Source: an uncultured Bacteroidia bacterium
GTDB lineage: Bacteria; Bacteroidota; Bacteroidia; Bacteroidales; Prolixibacteraceae
Direction of reading: 5' to 3'
NCBI GenBank assembly: GCA_903918045.1
Contig: CAIXCY010000274.1
Span: 1-45,485 of the forward strand
Length of the DNA stretch: 45,485 bases
The notes beneath the pieces are model-generated. The model was not told where the DNA came from, made no database searches, and worked only from the letters and a program-made list of their open reading frames with translations. This document shows positions 34,880-44,055 of the stretch, piece after piece (the stretch's first letter is position 1; each line of letters opens with the position of its first letter). Made by a program: the position numbers and the translations under genes.

Positions 34880-36139
34880 CTAAGCGACATTCGAAATTAC
34901 TGCCTTGTTGTTTCTAATCAGATAGAGAGGTGCACTGACAAGAACCAGCAATGAAACTGAGGCTATTGCGATCCCTAATCCAAAATGGTCGGCAATTACA
35001 CCTAACATTGCGGAGAATAGGGCTGAAAACAAAGTCTCAAACTGGGAAGCCGTTGAAAGGACCGTAGCCATGATGTCTGTTTCAAGCTGGTTGGCTGTTT
35101 CGCTGATTGCGATTGGTTTACGAAGGTTTTCTAAAAGATAAATTATGATGTAAAAAGCAACTGCCAAAGCCGGATAACCGGCGTAATAGGCTAAACCACT
35201 GATGATTCCAGCCAGAAGTCCTGCACCAAGAGAAAGTGCGAGCGCTTGCTGGAGATTTTGGGTCTTTTTCGAAAATGCAGAGGCTTTACGCGATGCATAA
35301 CTTGTTGCCTGATAAACCAGAAAATAGACGACACCTACAACCAGGGCGCTACGTTGTTCGTCAGAATAGCTAGTCATTACCGGAATTGTAAGTGCCAGTG
35401 CAGCCAGAATTGGCTGTAGAAAATCTTTAACCCCTTTGTAATATCCCGAGAAAATTGAGTTGTTAATTGTCGTTTTTAGAAGGACCGGCTTTTTAAAGGA
35501 GTAGAAAAATTCATGCATATTCCGGTTATAATTCAAGCGGATTTCGGAGGGATGAAATCCGGATTTTGATCCGTCCAGGAATTTCGGATAGCTGGAAATT
35601 AAAATAAAATCGAGCAGATAAGGTATCACAGAGAGGAGAAATATCATTCTGTAATTGTGGGTGACTATAACAAACCAGGCTGCTAGCAAGGCAGATACTG
35701 CCGAGCCCCTTTGAGACCAGGCTCTTGTTATACCGTAATAAGCGACCTTTTCATTGTGCCAGCCATGTATTTTTAAATAGTCAAAAATCATCGCTTTATG
35801 GGTCCCTGTCCTCAGGGCTTCACCCAATGCAAATAAAAACATAGCCGCCGTAAACCCAAAAATACTATAACTCAAAAAGAAAAAAACAAAGGCGGCAATA
35901 TAAAACAGTAAAGAGGCCATTAAGGTGCGGCGACGACCCATGGAATCCGCCAAAATTCCTGCAGGTATTTCCAGAATATTTTGGGTAATCATCTGAAAAC
36001 CGATGAGCAAGCCAATTTCTGTGTAATTCAGTTTGGCATCCAATAGAAAAAGGATCAGAAACGGTTCGAAAAAAATGAGATTCTTAAAAAACCCATAAGC
36101 ACAAAATTTCCGAAATTGCGTGTCTCTGGCAAAAGTCAT
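34880..36139 (-). CDS. MFS transporter
   Basis: 419 residues from ATG at 36139, which follows the GH97 stop by 13 bases; an upstream ATG at 36196 overlaps the GH97 gene and is less likely. Twelve hydrophobic segments are visible, with the MFS loop 2-3 motif ADSMGRRRTLMASLLF and FLFALGEALRTGTHKAMIFDYL. The substrate cannot be inferred from sequence. Placement after an alpha-glycosidase suggests uptake of a sugar, but the family resembles Bacteroidota MFS proteins of unknown specificity. Confidence 0.85.
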   Translation of the reverse strand: MTFARDTQFRKFCAYGFFKNLIFFEPFLILFLLDAKLNYTEIGLLIGFQMITQNILEIPAGILADSMGRRRTLMASLLFYIAAFVFFFLSYSIFGFTAAMFLFALGEALRTGTHKAMIFDYLKIHGWHNEKVAYYGITRAWSQRGSAVSALLAAWFVIVTHNYRMIFLLSVIPYLLDFILISSYPKFLDGSKSGFHPSEIRLNYNRNMHEFFYSFKKPVLLKTTINNSIFSGYYKGVKDFLQPILAALALTIPVMTSYSDEQRSALVVGVVYFLVYQATSYASRKASAFSKKTQNLQQALALSLGAGLLAGIISGLAYYAGYPALAVAFYIIIYLLENLRKPIAISETANQLETDIMATVLSTASQFETLFSALFSAMLGVIADHFGLGIAIASVSLLVLVSAPLYLIRNNKAVISNVA

Positions 36140-36152
36140 CGAAAGTACAATA

Positions 36153-38129
36153 TTAATTTCCCTTAATCCTGGCAACCCACCCGCCATTATTGGCAAGTTT
36201 AATTCTTAACAAATCTCCCTGCGAAACAGACTGTCTCGAAATATTTAGATTCTTAGGCGAAACATTGGCATCCGCCGCATCCGACCAAATTTCGATCACC
36301 GATGAACCAGGTGGGATAAAATCGAGTTTAATCACCACTTCTTTCTCTTTACTGTTATTCATTACTCCAATAAACCAGTCACTTCCCGATTTTTTAGCAA
36401 GCGCCACAAAATCACCCGGATAACCGTCAATAAAATGGATATCATCCCAGGTTGTGGGAATGATTTTCAGAAATTCAGCTCCCGGTTGATTGAGAATATG
36501 GTCAGGGTGATCACAAACAACGGTCAGCGGGCTTTCATAAATCACAAACTTTGACAGTTCGGCTGCCCGGGTATTCCAGACCAGAGCAGGAGATTGATTT
36601 TTATATTGTGCCTTGGTTACATTCTGAAAACCTCCGGGTGTGTAGTCCATTTGTCCGGCAAGCATCCGGGTAAAGGCTAACTTAACATTGTGCTCAGGAC
36701 TCATTTTATCCGAAAATTTATAATATTCATTTCCCATAACCCCTTCGCGGGTAATCATATTGGGATAAGTACGGATAATTCCATCTGGTTTGTAGGCTCC
36801 GTGAAAATCTACCAGCAGGTGATTTTCTGCTGCACATTTAATGATATCGTGATACCAATTTACCATATCCTGATCATCGCGATCCATGAAATCAATCTTT
36901 ATACCCGCAATACCCCAGGCCTCATATAGGGGAAATGCTTTTTTATAAGCTGAATTACGGTTTACATCACTGTTGTAGAGCCAAAGAATAATTTTTACAT
37001 TTTTTGATTTTGCATACCGGATAATTTCAGGCATGTCGATTTGAGGAGCTGATTTTGTGATGTCAGCCTCTGGAACGGCATATTTACCATACCATTGCCA
37101 ATCAACAAGCATATAGGGCCAACCCATTTGGGAAGCAAAGTCTATATATTGTTTAATTACAGGCATCTCCATCTTGACATCACCACTCCACCAATGATCC
37201 CAGGCACTTATGCCTGGTTTGACCCAGGATGGATCGGGAATTGCACATGGTTCATTGAGATTTTGAACGATTTCAGATTCAATTAGTTTACCCGGGTTTT
37301 CACCAATCATTATAACTCTCCAGGGTGTACATACTTCATCATCGAAACGGGCTTTCACTCCACTGACCGCTTCGCCTGGAAGCGGCGCCAGTTTGGTGGT
37401 AAGAATATTATTTTTGCCGTTAGTACCGATATAAAAAGCCGGGTAATTAGCAATCTCAGCTTCAGTAATTGCCACCCAGCAATGATTTCCGTAATTCATA
37501 AGCATAGGTAATCCTGCAATGGTTTTATCTGTTATATAGTTTAAAGGACGTTCAAAAAATTCAGACTCCTGAGAAGTGGAATATTTGCCATACTCTACAA
37601 CCCATGCCTTTGGATTTCCGGGAATGTTAAAGGTTGTCAGCTCCTTGGTAATCTGTCGGTGACCATTCTTCCCACTCCGGTAAAGTCTTGTTCGAAAGGC
37701 CACTCCATCGTCGTATACCCTGAAGGTGAGCTCCATCTGACGCATCCATCCCGATTTTTCACGGAATAAAAGTCTAAGCTCATTAAAATTATTTCTAATT
37801 ACGGAATGCTTTGATTTAACAACAGGTTTCCAGGTTTCATTCAAAGTTTGTTCATGCGTATCCATCACTACAAATTGCTGGAACATAGCAGGTTCATTTT
37901 TAAATTCAAATCCAAGGGTCGATTCAGAAATGACCTCTTTCCCATTAAAAGTAATGGCATAACTAATTTTCTCGCCATTGTTAATCCTGACACCTATTTT
38001 TTTATCGGGTGAAGACACCTGATAATTCTGTGAATGACAAAATGGGGAAATAAACAGGAACAGAAAGAAAACTTTAAAATTCATGCGCTTCATAAGTTTA
38101 GTCATTAAAAAGAAAGATGAAATATTCAT
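36153..38129 (-). CDS. Glycoside hydrolase family 97 alpha-glycosidase, retaining-type residues
   Basis: 658 residues with a signal peptide (around 16-33, MNFKVFFLFLFISPFCHSQ). An N-terminal beta-supersandwich (34-290) is followed by a TIM barrel with AWDHWWSGD, YMLVDWQWYG, KIILWLYNSD and GIKIDFMDRDDQDMV. Asp413 in IKIDF and Glu468 in GNEYYK are 55 residues apart, as I recall for the nucleophile and acid/base of the retaining B. thetaiotaomicron GH97b alpha-galactosidase, rather than the inverting SusB type. A C-terminal beta domain ends the protein. Likely a periplasmic alpha-galactosidase or related enzyme. It follows hydG by 11 bases and precedes the MFS gene by 13. Confidence 0.9.
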   Translation of the reverse strand: MNISSFFLMTKLMKRMNFKVFFLFLFISPFCHSQNYQVSSPDKKIGVRINNGEKISYAITFNGKEVISESTLGFEFKNEPAMFQQFVVMDTHEQTLNETWKPVVKSKHSVIRNNFNELRLLFREKSGWMRQMELTFRVYDDGVAFRTRLYRSGKNGHRQITKELTTFNIPGNPKAWVVEYGKYSTSQESEFFERPLNYITDKTIAGLPMLMNYGNHCWVAITEAEIANYPAFYIGTNGKNNILTTKLAPLPGEAVSGVKARFDDEVCTPWRVIMIGENPGKLIESEIVQNLNEPCAIPDPSWVKPGISAWDHWWSGDVKMEMPVIKQYIDFASQMGWPYMLVDWQWYGKYAVPEADITKSAPQIDMPEIIRYAKSKNVKIILWLYNSDVNRNSAYKKAFPLYEAWGIAGIKIDFMDRDDQDMVNWYHDIIKCAAENHLLVDFHGAYKPDGIIRTYPNMITREGVMGNEYYKFSDKMSPEHNVKLAFTRMLAGQMDYTPGGFQNVTKAQYKNQSPALVWNTRAAELSKFVIYESPLTVVCDHPDHILNQPGAEFLKIIPTTWDDIHFIDGYPGDFVALAKKSGSDWFIGVMNNSKEKEVVIKLDFIPPGSSVIEIWSDAADANVSPKNLNISRQSVSQGDLLRIKLANNGGWVARIKGN

Positions 38130-38140
38130 CTCCGAAAATA

Positions 38141-39652
38141 TTATAAATACAAATCCCTTTTACCTCCCAAAATCTCGGAATATTCACTTCGGAATTTATT
38201 CAACAGATGTGGTTTTTTCTTAAAATAATCCATGGATTCAATTTCGCCTATCTCTTTCATTATTAACGATTCTCCAAGCTGCCGTGTCGCATCGGAGGCA
38301 TAATCGCTCAGGTATTCCCTAAAAGTTAGTACGGCATTAAGTTTGCAAAATTTTCCTTCATCACAATGACTTAGCATACCCATTATGGTGTCCCCAGTTC
38401 GCCCGCACCGATAACCTGCAGTGCAAAAGGAGGCAATAAATCCCATCCTGGCCACCTCCTGTATAACCTCATCCAGATCACGCGGATCACCGATTGTGAA
38501 CTGTTTAGTATCTAAATCATTATCTTTTTTCAGTTCACTGTAGGCCCCGATTCCGATCCGTGTTGATGCATCGGTTTGAGTACAACCCAGCTTCAAGACT
38601 GTTCTTTTTATTTCAGCTTTTTCGCGTGCCGTTACAATCATCCCGGCTGTTGGTACCGAAAGTCTTAAGACAGCCACAAGCTTCTTAAAATCATCATCCG
38701 AAACATTCCAGCGTGAATCTGAAGACAAGCTCGAGCCTGAAGCAGGTGTCATCCGCGGAAATGAGATGGTATGGGGACCCACTCCAAAATGCCGTTCAAG
38801 ATCTAACGTATGATAAAGCAAACCCATAACTTCAAATCGCCAGTCGTATAATCCAAACAATGCGCCGATAGCCACATCATCAATGCCAGCATCCATTGCC
38901 CGGTGAAGGGCATAAAGCCTCCACTGATAGTTGCCCTTAACCGTATTTTCAGGGTGAACAGTTTGATAAGTTTCCGGATGATAAGTCTCCTGGAAAACCT
39001 GATAGGTTCCGATGCCAGCACCCTTTAGGATTTGTAACTTAGAAATCTCCATTGGAGCAGCATTAATATTTACACGCCGGATTGAGGACGCTCTTCCCGA
39101 TTGAAGGGCAATCTCTTCGACACTGTATACTGCTTTCACCGCTGCCGACATATAATCGACATCCGAACGATAGTGCTCCCCAAAAACCAGGATTAGTCGC
39201 TTATGTCCCTCTTTTAAAACAGAGGCTGTTTCACGTTTTATTTCATCCATGGAAAGAATCCGTCTTACCTCCCTGTTATTGGCCTCCCGAAACCCACAAT
39301 AGGCACAATTATTCACACATAAATTGGAACAATAAAGGGGTGCAAAAAATACAATCCGATTATCATAAACCTTTTTCTTCACCTCAAGTGCTGTATGAAA
39401 AATCTCCTCCCACAAGTCAGGTGAAGTCACATTCAGTAATGCAGCTGTTTCGTCTGGTGAGAGAGTTTTAACAGAAAGTGATTTCTGAAGAATATCCCTG
39501 ATCTTCTCCTGGGAGGGACTACTATTTTTTGCAAGTTTAGAAAAAATCTCCTGGGAGTTGATAAAATTCTTCCCTTTAACAAGGTATTTATCAATTTCTT
39601 CCTGAACAATGATATGATTGACCCAATTACTTGCAGTAGGTTCTCTTTCCAT
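38141..39652 (-). CDS. hydG: HydG-type radical SAM protein ([FeFe]-hydrogenase H-cluster maturase), variant C-terminal cysteines
   Basis: 503 residues. The radical SAM CX3CX2C motif is CVNNCAYC (Cys112, 116, 119) within LYCSNLCVNNCAYCGF. Other HydG-like blocks are VFGEHYRSDVDYM, INAAPMEI, GTYQVFQETYHPETY and VGPHTISFPRMTPASGS. HydG cleaves tyrosine to make the CO and CN ligands of the hydrogenase cofactor, using a second FeS cluster held by CX2CX22C. Here that region reads CTAGYRC, so Cys410 and Cys436 keep their places but the middle Cys is Gly413, with a Cys at 416 instead; Cys430 is additional. Length and C-terminus favour HydG over ThiH. No hydA, hydE or hydF is in the window. First gene of an operon with GH97 and MFS. 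Confidence 0.85.
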   Translation of the reverse strand: MEREPTASNWVNHIIVQEEIDKYLVKGKNFINSQEIFSKLAKNSSPSQEKIRDILQKSLSVKTLSPDETAALLNVTSPDLWEEIFHTALEVKKKVYDNRIVFFAPLYCSNLCVNNCAYCGFREANNREVRRILSMDEIKRETASVLKEGHKRLILVFGEHYRSDVDYMSAAVKAVYSVEEIALQSGRASSIRRVNINAAPMEISKLQILKGAGIGTYQVFQETYHPETYQTVHPENTVKGNYQWRLYALHRAMDAGIDDVAIGALFGLYDWRFEVMGLLYHTLDLERHFGVGPHTISFPRMTPASGSSLSSDSRWNVSDDDFKKLVAVLRLSVPTAGMIVTAREKAEIKRTVLKLGCTQTDASTRIGIGAYSELKKDNDLDTKQFTIGDPRDLDEVIQEVARMGFIASFCTAGYRCGRTGDTIMGMLSHCDEGKFCKLNAVLTFREYLSDYASDATRQLGESLIMKEIGEIESMDYFKKKPHLLNKFRSEYSEILGGKRDLYL

Positions 39653-39671
39653 CTCAGTTATTATTATGATA

Positions 39672-39679
39672 CAAATATA
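39672..39679 (-). promoter_or_regulatory. Candidate -7 element for hydG operon
   Basis: The minus strand reads TATATTTG, matching TAnnTTTG, about 20 bases ahead of the ATG at 39652. The nearest upstream TTG is only 14 bases away, so the -33 part is poor. Confidence 0.4.
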
Positions 39680-39857
39680 ACCAAACCCAAAAGCAATTAT
39701 CCTAAACAGACATTAATAACCGATTGTTTTTAAGACAATAAAACTTCATCCACCTTTTTGTATCTTGAACCCGTTTTTAAATCCTTGTCCCGCTAATCAA
39801 CATGTGGTTTGAAATCCCAAATACCAAATGATTATCAAATAATAAAACAGAACAATT

Positions 39858-40508
39858 GTGGATAAAATTAACCTGATCAGTAAAACGGAGATCTTTGTAA
39901 AGTCTGTCTTAGACGGTGATGGATCCGGGCACGATTGGTGGCATATTGAACGCGTAAGAAAAACAGCACTTTTAATTGCCAAAAGTGAAGGTGCAGATCT
40001 TTTTATTGTTGAACTTTCCGCTTTGCTGCACGACATCGACGACTGGAAACTAGTGGGGCTTAAAATCAAGCCAAATAAAGCTAAACAGTGGCTTATAAAT
40101 TGTAATGTTGATCCCCAGATCACAGAAAGAGTTTGTACAGTAATCGATGGAATCAGTTTTAAAGGAGCAATGGTTAATACGGACACGAACGATCCCGAAT
40201 GTAAAGTAGTACAGGATGCTGACAGGCTCGATGCAATTGGTGCTATCGGAATAGCACGAACCTTTGCTTATGGCGGTAGCCGGGGACGCGGCATCTATGA
40301 TCCCAATATTCCACCTTTAATGCATGCAGATTTCGGTGAGTATCAAAAAAGTGATGCACCAACAATCAACCACTTCTATGAAAAACTATTGTTACTAAAA
40401 GATCAGATGCAGACACCGTTGGGGAAGGTTTATGCGGAGCAAAGGCATCAATTTATGCTCAAATACCTGGATCAGTTTTACGCTGAATGGTACGGTAATG
40501 ATTTATAA
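39858..40508 (+). CDS. HD-domain phosphohydrolase (YedJ/YpgQ-like)
   Basis: 216 residues. The start is a GTG at 39858: an in-frame ATG at 39828 meets a stop after four codons. Metal-binding HD motifs are SGHDWWHIERV, ALLHDIDDWK and DADRLDAIGAIGIARTFAYGG, the signature of the YedJ/YpgQ group, which hydrolyses nucleotides or phosphate esters. The C-terminal helix region (HFYEKLLLLKDQMQT, GKVYAEQRHQFMLKYLDQF) is also typical. Cytoplasmic. Not linked in operon to the next gene, which has its own promoter. Confidence 0.88.
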   Translation: MDKINLISKTEIFVKSVLDGDGSGHDWWHIERVRKTALLIAKSEGADLFIVELSALLHDIDDWKLVGLKIKPNKAKQWLINCNVDPQITERVCTVIDGISFKGAMVNTDTNDPECKVVQDADRLDAIGAIGIARTFAYGGSRGRGIYDPNIPPLMHADFGEYQKSDAPTINHFYEKLLLLKDQMQTPLGKVYAEQRHQFMLKYLDQFYAEWYGNDL

Positions 40509-40528
40509 AAGATTTATCCCTGAAATTA

Positions 40529-40558
40529 TTGATTTATGCAAAATGTTATGTAACTTTG
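40529..40558 (+). promoter_or_regulatory. Bacteroidota-type promoter of the XylF-like gene
   Basis: A TTG at 40529-40531 is followed after 19 bases by TAACTTTG at 40551-40558, matching the -33 TTG / -7 TAnnTTTG pattern with the right spacing. The start site would be near 40565, giving a leader of about 105 bases. Confidence 0.6.
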
Positions 40559-40669
40559 GTATGCTACTTAGCTCCAAAATTCCTAATTCAGAACTGCTTC
40601 CTGCTGTCAGAGCATACAAATTATTCTATTTTTTTGCTTTAATTCATAATCTAAAAAATCTGATTTCTT

Positions 40670-41641
40670 ATGAAAACTACGATTTTTTCGTTTTTGCTTC
40701 TGGCAGGAATAGTTCTTGCCGGATGCGCTCCGAGGCACCCCAAAATCGGCCTTCTTGTTCATAGCTTTGATGCCCCGCGCTGGCAAAACGATCAGCGATA
40801 TTTTGTTGAGGCTGTTAACCAGCTCGATGGAATTCCAATGGTTCGGGTTGCAGACAATGATGCCAGAAGGCAGTTGGCCCAAGCCAAAGAGCTGATCAGT
40901 AAAGGGGCAATGGTTCTTGTGGTAATTCCGGTGGACCAGGCAACAGCTTCTCAGATCGTCAATCTGGCTCATAAAAAAGAGATTCGGGTAATCGCTTATG
41001 ACCGGTTAATCAACAATTGCAGGCTTGATTATTACGTTTCAACAGACAATGTAAGGGTTGGTGAGATCCAGGCACAATACCTCACCAAAATAAAGCCAAA
41101 AGGAAATTATGCACTTCTGGGCGGTCCTCCAAATGACAATAACAGCCGCATGCTTTATATCGGTCAGATGAATATCCTTCAACCTTTTGTCGAGCGTGAA
41201 GAGATAAAAATCGGATTCCGGCAATTTGCAAACGCTTGGACTCCCGAGGAGGGATACAGATTGGCTAATGCTAGCCTTGACAGTTCGGCCAACAAACTAG
41301 ATGCCATCATCTGCGCCAACGATGCAATGGCACTTGGAGCAATAAAAGCCCTAAAAGAAAGAGGCTTGCTAAAACAAGTTGCTGTAGCGGGTCAGGATGC
41401 CGATATGGCAAATATTAAGGAGATCCAGTTGGGTAACCAGGCAGTGACTGTTTTTAAGCGAATAAAAACAATGGCTTCAACTGCTGCAGAAATTGCGATG
41501 CACCTGGCAAAGGGAGAAACAATCGACCCTTATCTCTCTACAATTAGTAACGGAGAACGGCTGGTTCCGTCATACCTGGTAGATGCCGTTGCTGTGAACG
41601 AAAGCAATGTTGAAATGACCGTAATTGCTGAAGGAAATTAG
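40670..41641 (+). CDS. XylF-like sugar-binding lipoprotein (periplasmic binding protein family)
   Basis: 323 residues. Lipobox LAGC with the lipidated Cys at 19. The type I periplasmic-binding-protein fold is seen in KIGLLVHSFDAPRWQNDQRYF, LVVIPVDQATASQIVNLA, VIAYDRLINNCRLDYYVSTDNVRVGEIQA, GNYALLGGPPNDNNS, LDAIICANDAMALGAIKAL and VAGQDADMANIKEIQLG, all as in D-xylose-binding XylF. No ABC ATPase or permease gene is next to it, so it may supply sugar to a sensor or to a transporter elsewhere. It has its own promoter and converges on the DUF3109 gene. Confidence 0.87.
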   Translation: MKTTIFSFLLLAGIVLAGCAPRHPKIGLLVHSFDAPRWQNDQRYFVEAVNQLDGIPMVRVADNDARRQLAQAKELISKGAMVLVVIPVDQATASQIVNLAHKKEIRVIAYDRLINNCRLDYYVSTDNVRVGEIQAQYLTKIKPKGNYALLGGPPNDNNSRMLYIGQMNILQPFVEREEIKIGFRQFANAWTPEEGYRLANASLDSSANKLDAIICANDAMALGAIKALKERGLLKQVAVAGQDADMANIKEIQLGNQAVTVFKRIKTMASTAAEIAMHLAKGETIDPYLSTISNGERLVPSYLVDAVAVNESNVEMTVIAEGN

Positions 41642-41722
41642 GAACTAAATTTAGTTGCCTTTGTTTCTGTTACCAAAATATCGTAAGAGATAACACTTTT
41701 GTTTTAAATATTTATCTCCAAT

Positions 41723-42298
41723 TTATTTTTCCAAAGGCAGGTTTTCTGCGGCAAAAGTGAGTTCTTCATACCATTGGGGGCCATATGTGCGAACAAGTGG
41801 CTCCTTTAGGTATTTCCACAACGGCATACTCTGACTTTTACCACATATCCTGCCAGGTTTACAAATATCCAATTCCTGGTAGTTGACTGCGTCAAACCTT
41901 TTGTAAGCCGTTATCCGGATTGGGAAAAGATGGCAAGAAACCGGCTTACGAAATGAGGTCTTCTTGTCGAAATAGGCCCGTTCTATGGCGCACTTGGTAA
42001 TACCTCGTTCATCGACAAAGGTGAAAGCACACTCACTATTATTTACTAGTGGTGTCACAAGATCACCATCCGAATCGGTAAGCGAAAATCCTTGCTTTTT
42101 GATCTCTTCTTTACTTTGTTCTGAAAGATATTCCTCAAAATCGGGATATAACGATTCAATGGTCCGGGCTTCTTCAGGAGTCACCGGTGCGCCGCTGTCT
42201 CCAGCGACGCAACAGGCACCTTTACATTTTTCAATATCGCAACAAAACTCCTTTTGGATCACATCCAAACTGATAATGGCTTTACCTATTTGTAACAT
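41723..42298 (-). CDS. DUF3109 cysteine-rich protein (probable metal- or FeS-binding)
   Basis: 191 residues from the ATG at 42298, one base after the gpmI stop; a start at 42310 would overlap gpmI. Cysteines occur in FCCDIEKCKGACCVAGDSG, NNSECAF, TKCAIE, VSCHLFPIR, LDICKPGRICG. This resembles the YkgJ-type zinc/iron-chelating arrangement of the DUF3109 family, whose biochemical role is unknown. The tight coupling to gpmI shows a shared transcript. Cytoplasmic, no membrane segment. Confidence 0.85.
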   Translation of the reverse strand: MLQIGKAIISLDVIQKEFCCDIEKCKGACCVAGDSGAPVTPEEARTIESLYPDFEEYLSEQSKEEIKKQGFSLTDSDGDLVTPLVNNSECAFTFVDERGITKCAIERAYFDKKTSFRKPVSCHLFPIRITAYKRFDAVNYQELDICKPGRICGKSQSMPLWKYLKEPLVRTYGPQWYEELTFAAENLPLEK

Positions 42299-42299
42299 A

Positions 42300-43832
42300 C
42301 TACTTCTCAATCAACACTTTACCAGTCATGTCCGAAGGAATTGCAACACCCATAATTGTGAGTAAAGTTGGAGCGACATCAGCCAGTATTCCATCAGTAA
42401 CTTTGGCATTTTTTTGATCAGTAACCCATATAAACGGAACCGGATTAAGTGAATGAGCCGTATTTTCACTTCCATCAGCATTTAAAGCAAAGTCAGCATT
42501 TCCATGATCTGCAATGATCACAACATCGTAATTATTTGCTCTGGCAGCAGTAACAACTTCATTTACACACTGATCAATAGACATTACAGCTTTCTGAATT
42601 GCACTGTAAACACCTGTATGTCCGACCATATCCCCATTGGCAAAGTTAAGACAAATAAAATCAGCGCTTTTGGCATTAATCTCAGCGATAATTGTCTCTT
42701 TTACAAGCGGTGCTGACATCTCAGGCTGAAGGTCATAAGTAGCCACCTTGGGCGAAGGGATCAGCAGTCGTTTTTCACCCGGAAATTCAGTTTCACGACC
42801 ACCGGAGAAAAAGAATGTAACATGAGCATATTTCTCAGTTTCTGCAATTCGTATCTGATTCAGCCCTGCCTTTGAAACAGTTTCACCCATCGTGTTCTGA
42901 ACGTTATCTTTATTGAAAATAATGTTGATTCCCTTGAACGATGATTTATAATTAGTCATTGTATACCATTGAAGAGGTATTGTACTCATCCCCTGTTCGT
43001 GATGATTCTCCTGGGTAAAAACAATCGTTAGTTCGCGCAAGCGATCTGTGCGATAGTTAAAACAAATAACGACATCCCCCTCCTTAATCATAGCAAGTGG
43101 CTGATCATTATCGTCGGTAAACACAACCGGATTAATAAATTCATCGGTAATTCCCTCATCATAAGACTCCTGAATTGAGGCAAGTACATCTTTTCGCTTT
43201 TTACCTTCACCCTTCGTAAGTAAATCATAAGCCAACTTAATACGATTCCAGTTCGTATCACGATCCATCCCGTAATAACGACCAATTAAAGAGGCAAACT
43301 TAGCATTTGTATTTTCAAGCGCTTTAAGATCTGTTTTTACAAAATCATAAGCTGATCGCGGATCGGTGTCACGTCCATCGGTAAGTCCGTGAACAAATAC
43401 TTTTTCAAGTCCCAGCTCAGTTGCGATCTGCGCAAGGGCAACCATATGTAAACTAAGTGCATGAACTCCGCCGGGTCCGATCAAACCAATAAGGTGAACC
43501 TGCTTGTTATTCTCCTTAGCATAGTTATAAGCCCTGAGAATTTGGGGATTACTCCATAATGTTTTCTCTCTTACAGCTTTGTTAATCTTTACAAGATCCT
43601 GGTAAAGAACACGTCCCGCACCAATATTTAAGTGACCTACTTCAGAGTTTCCCATTTGTCCATCAGGCAAACCCACATTCTCACCGCTTGTAAGCAATTG
43701 GCTATGAGGATATTTCTCATATAACGAATCGATGAAAGGTGTTGGAGTAGAGTAGATTACATCTGAAGCTGTTTTGTCGCCAATTCCCCATCCATCCAGG
43801 ATCATCAGCATTGTTCTTTGAATATCTGCCAT
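42300..43832 (-). CDS. gpmI: 2,3-bisphosphoglycerate-independent phosphoglycerate mutase
   Basis: 510 residues, the normal length. Interconverts 3- and 2-phosphoglycerate in glycolysis using two Mn ions. Alkaline-phosphatase-like metal sites appear in [11 protein letters not shown], the phosphoserine in [17 protein letters not shown], and further signatures in [54 protein letters not shown] and IADHGNAD. Start ATG at 43832. A TAnnTTTG element is about 40 bases upstream. The DUF3109 gene follows directly. Confidence 0.97.
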   Translation of the reverse strand: MADIQRTMLMILDGWGIGDKTASDVIYSTPTPFIDSLYEKYPHSQLLTSGENVGLPDGQMGNSEVGHLNIGAGRVLYQDLVKINKAVREKTLWSNPQILRAYNYAKENNKQVHLIGLIGPGGVHALSLHMVALAQIATELGLEKVFVHGLTDGRDTDPRSAYDFVKTDLKALENTNAKFASLIGRYYGMDRDTNWNRIKLAYDLLTKGEGKKRKDVLASIQESYDEGITDEFINPVVFTDDNDQPLAMIKEGDVVICFNYRTDRLRELTIVFTQENHHEQGMSTIPLQWYTMTNYKSSFKGINIIFNKDNVQNTMGETVSKAGLNQIRIAETEKYAHVTFFFSGGRETEFPGEKRLLIPSPKVATYDLQPEMSAPLVKETIIAEINAKSADFICLNFANGDMVGHTGVYSAIQKAVMSIDQCVNEVVTAARANNYDVVIIADHGNADFALNADGSENTAHSLNPVPFIWVTDQKNAKVTDGILADVAPTLLTIMGVAIPSDMTGKVLIEK

Positions 43833-43868
43833 ATTTATGTTGTTTGAATTAACTGGTTAAATTTTGCG

Positions 43869-43876
43869 CAAAAGTA
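43869..43876 (-). promoter_or_regulatory. Candidate -7 element for gpmI
   Basis: The minus strand reads TACTTTTG, matching TAnnTTTG. The -33 part is not convincing. The predicted leader to the ATG at 43832 is about 30 bases. Confidence 0.45.
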
Positions 43877-43998
43877 GCCATTTTCGTTTCAATGAAAAAA
43901 TGTTTAAATCATCCGGATTCAAATTTAACGTTTTGATATTGACAAGCAAAAAAATCCGGCAGTTGAACTACACTTTATTAATTCCTATTTTTTAGTTC

Positions 43999-44038
43999 AA
44001 AAAAAAAGTGAAACCTCTCTTAAAGATTTCACTTTTTT
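43999..44038 (-). terminator. Intrinsic terminator after the DUF1573 gene
   Basis: A perfect 12-base inverted repeat (AAAAAAGTGAAA at 44002-44013 with TTTCACTTTTTT at 44027-44038) can extend inward by TCT/AGA past a two-base bulge. On the minus strand it ends in a run of T. It begins 18 bases after the DUF1573 stop. Confidence 0.75.
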
Positions 44039-44055
44039 ACAAAAAATAGTCAGAA

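Noticed and set aside
38141-39652. ThiH (thiamine tyrosine lyase) instead of HydG
   Set aside because: The length of about 500 residues, the extended C-terminal Cys region and the FCKLNAVLTFREYL ending fit HydG; no thiamine genes are nearby.
41643-41656. Perfect 14-base palindrome AACTAAATTTAGTT after the XylF-like gene
   Set aside because: A+T-rich, without loop or a clean T-run; too weak to call a terminator or operator.
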